Shown here: positions 5,667-6,568 of the stretch, one piece after another
How positions within the stretch are numbered: position 1 is the stretch's first letter
Layout: every line of letters starts with the position of its first letter
Assembly: GCA_019751575.1 (NCBI GenBank)
Contig: JAIENF010000624.1
Span: 1-6,568, forward strand
Origin: Burkholderiales bacterium
Lineage (GTDB): Bacteria > Pseudomonadota > Gammaproteobacteria > Burkholderiales > CAIKXV01
Direction: 5' to 3'
DNA length: 6,568 nucleotides
Made by a program: the position numbers and the translations under genes
Notes under the pieces: generated by a model
Database searches by the model: none
What the model saw: only the letters and a program-made list of their open reading frames with translations
Told to the model about the DNA's origin: nothing

Positions 5667-6568
5667 ATGGATCGACGGCTCGTTCGTATCGGCTGGGCAT
5701 TGCTGCCCGCTGTGCTTCCGGGGGCAGCCATTGCCCAGGCCTGGCCGGTCAAGCCGGTGCGCATCATGGTCGGATACACGCCGGGCGGCGGCGTGGACAC
5801 TGCGGCACGGATCGCAGCGCAGTCGTTGAGCGAAGCCTGGGGCGTCCAGGTGATGGTCGAGAACCGGCCGGGTGCGGCGGGGAACATCGCCACCGAGTTC
5901 ACCGCGCGCGCGGCCCCTGACGGTTACACGATGGTGTTGTGCAACATCGGATCGCACGGCGTGACGCCGGCCCGGTTCGCGGCGAAGCTCACCTACGATC
6001 CGATCGCCGATTTCTCGTTTCCCGCGCGGTTTGGCGGCGTACCGAACGTACTGATGGTGCATCCATCGGTGCCGATCAAGAACCTGCGCGACTTCATCGC
6101 CTACGCGCGGAAGCATCCGGGAAAGCTCAGCTTCGGCTCGTCCGGGGTCGGTGCCTCGCCGCACATGTCGATCGAGTTGATGCGGTCGATCACCGGCATC
6201 GACATCGTGCACGTGCCGTACAAGGGCGCGGCGGCGGCGCTGTCGGACGTGCTCGCCGGGCACCTGGAGGCTTCGGTCGGCAACTTCGCCGGTGCCCCGC
6301 TGTCGGCGATCCGCAGCGGACGGTTGCGCGCGCTCGGCGTGACCTCCGGCACGCGCAGTGCCCAGATGCCCGACATCCCCACCTTTGCCGAGCAGGGCGT
6401 CGAGGGCTTCGACGTGACCGGCTGGTACGGCCTGTGCGCCCAGGCGAAGGTGCCCGCCGAGATCATCACGCGCATCAACACGGACGTGAACCGGATGCTC
6501 GGGACGGGGCAGGTGCTGCGCCAGCGGCTGGTCGAGCAGGGCATCGACATCGCGCCGGCGACGCCGGC
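5667..6568 (+). CDS. Bug/TctC-family periplasmic solute-binding receptor (partial, C-terminus off the right edge)
   Basis: Three hundred residues are visible with no stop; family members usually have about 320-330, so only the end is missing. The N-terminus is a classical Sec signal peptide: positively charged MDRRLVR, a hydrophobic core, and a likely signal peptidase I site AIA-QA after residue 23. The mature protein starts with the family signature WPVKPVRIMVGYTPGGGVDT, followed by ENRPGAAGNIA, DGYTMVLCN, GKLSFGSSGVG, HVPYKGAAAA and a lobe-two stretch resembling MPDIPTFAEQG. Bug proteins act in the periplasm as extracytoplasmic receptors, mainly for carboxylates and related small acids, either feeding TctAB-type transporters or as orphan receptors. 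ATG 5667 has AGGAGGAG at 5653-5660. No tctA or tctB is in the window. In this context sulfoacetate or a related sulfonated acid is a plausible ligand, but this is inference; Bug genes are often found beside unrelated catabolic operons. Confidence 0.93.
   Translation, partial: MDRRLVRIGWALLPAVLPGAAIAQAWPVKPVRIMVGYTPGGGVDTAARIAAQSLSEAWGVQVMVENRPGAAGNIATEFTARAAPDGYTMVLCNIGSHGVTPARFAAKLTYDPIADFSFPARFGGVPNVLMVHPSVPIKNLRDFIAYARKHPGKLSFGSSGVGASPHMSIELMRSITGIDIVHVPYKGAAAALSDVLAGHLEASVGNFAGAPLSAIRSGRLRALGVTSGTRSAQMPDIPTFAEQGVEGFDVTGWYGLCAQAKVPAEIITRINTDVNRMLGTGQVLRQRLVEQGIDIAPATP

Overview
The window reads as chromosomal, high-GC proteobacterial DNA with strong G/C bias at third codon positions. The best guess is a betaproteobacterium of the Burkholderiales. 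That inference rests on the Bug/TctC-type periplasmic receptor at the right end, a family greatly expanded there, and on the pairing of xsc with a sauS-like gene, known from Cupriavidus. No species can be named from the sequence alone.

Layout. At the left edge an IclR-family regulator runs leftward and is cut by the window edge (residues 1-192 visible). A compact divergent intergenic region (579-687) separates it from a rightward set of five genes. These are xsc (sulfoacetaldehyde acetyltransferase, 688-2496), a sauS-like CoA-acylating aldehyde dehydrogenase (2571-4010), a fold-type I class V PLP enzyme (4056-5210), a DUF1330 protein (5252-5545) and a Bug-type substrate-binding protein cut by the right edge (5667 onward). 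The first four rightward genes are 41-74 bp apart and each has a good Shine-Dalgarno sequence. The Bug gene follows a longer 121-bp gap that may hold its own promoter.

How the genes may work together. SauS-type enzymes interconvert sulfoacetyl-CoA and sulfoacetaldehyde. Xsc then cleaves the C-S bond of sulfoacetaldehyde with phosphate, giving acetyl phosphate and sulfite. The pair therefore points to use of a C2 sulfonate, most simply sulfoacetate, as carbon source. The known partners SauT (sulfoacetate-CoA ligase) and SauU (transporter) are not in the window. In their place are a PLP enzyme of unknown substrate, a DUF1330 protein and a carboxylate-type binding protein, so this may be a variant sulfonate pathway. 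The IclR protein is the obvious candidate regulator.

Regulatory structure. The divergent region contains an imperfect palindrome (597-627) overlapping the predicted promoter of the regulator and abutting a good sigma70-like promoter for xsc. A well-formed intrinsic terminator lies between xsc and sauS, which suggests that xsc is made in excess of the downstream genes. No RNA genes, mobile elements, CRISPR arrays or stretches over 300 bp without a gene were seen.
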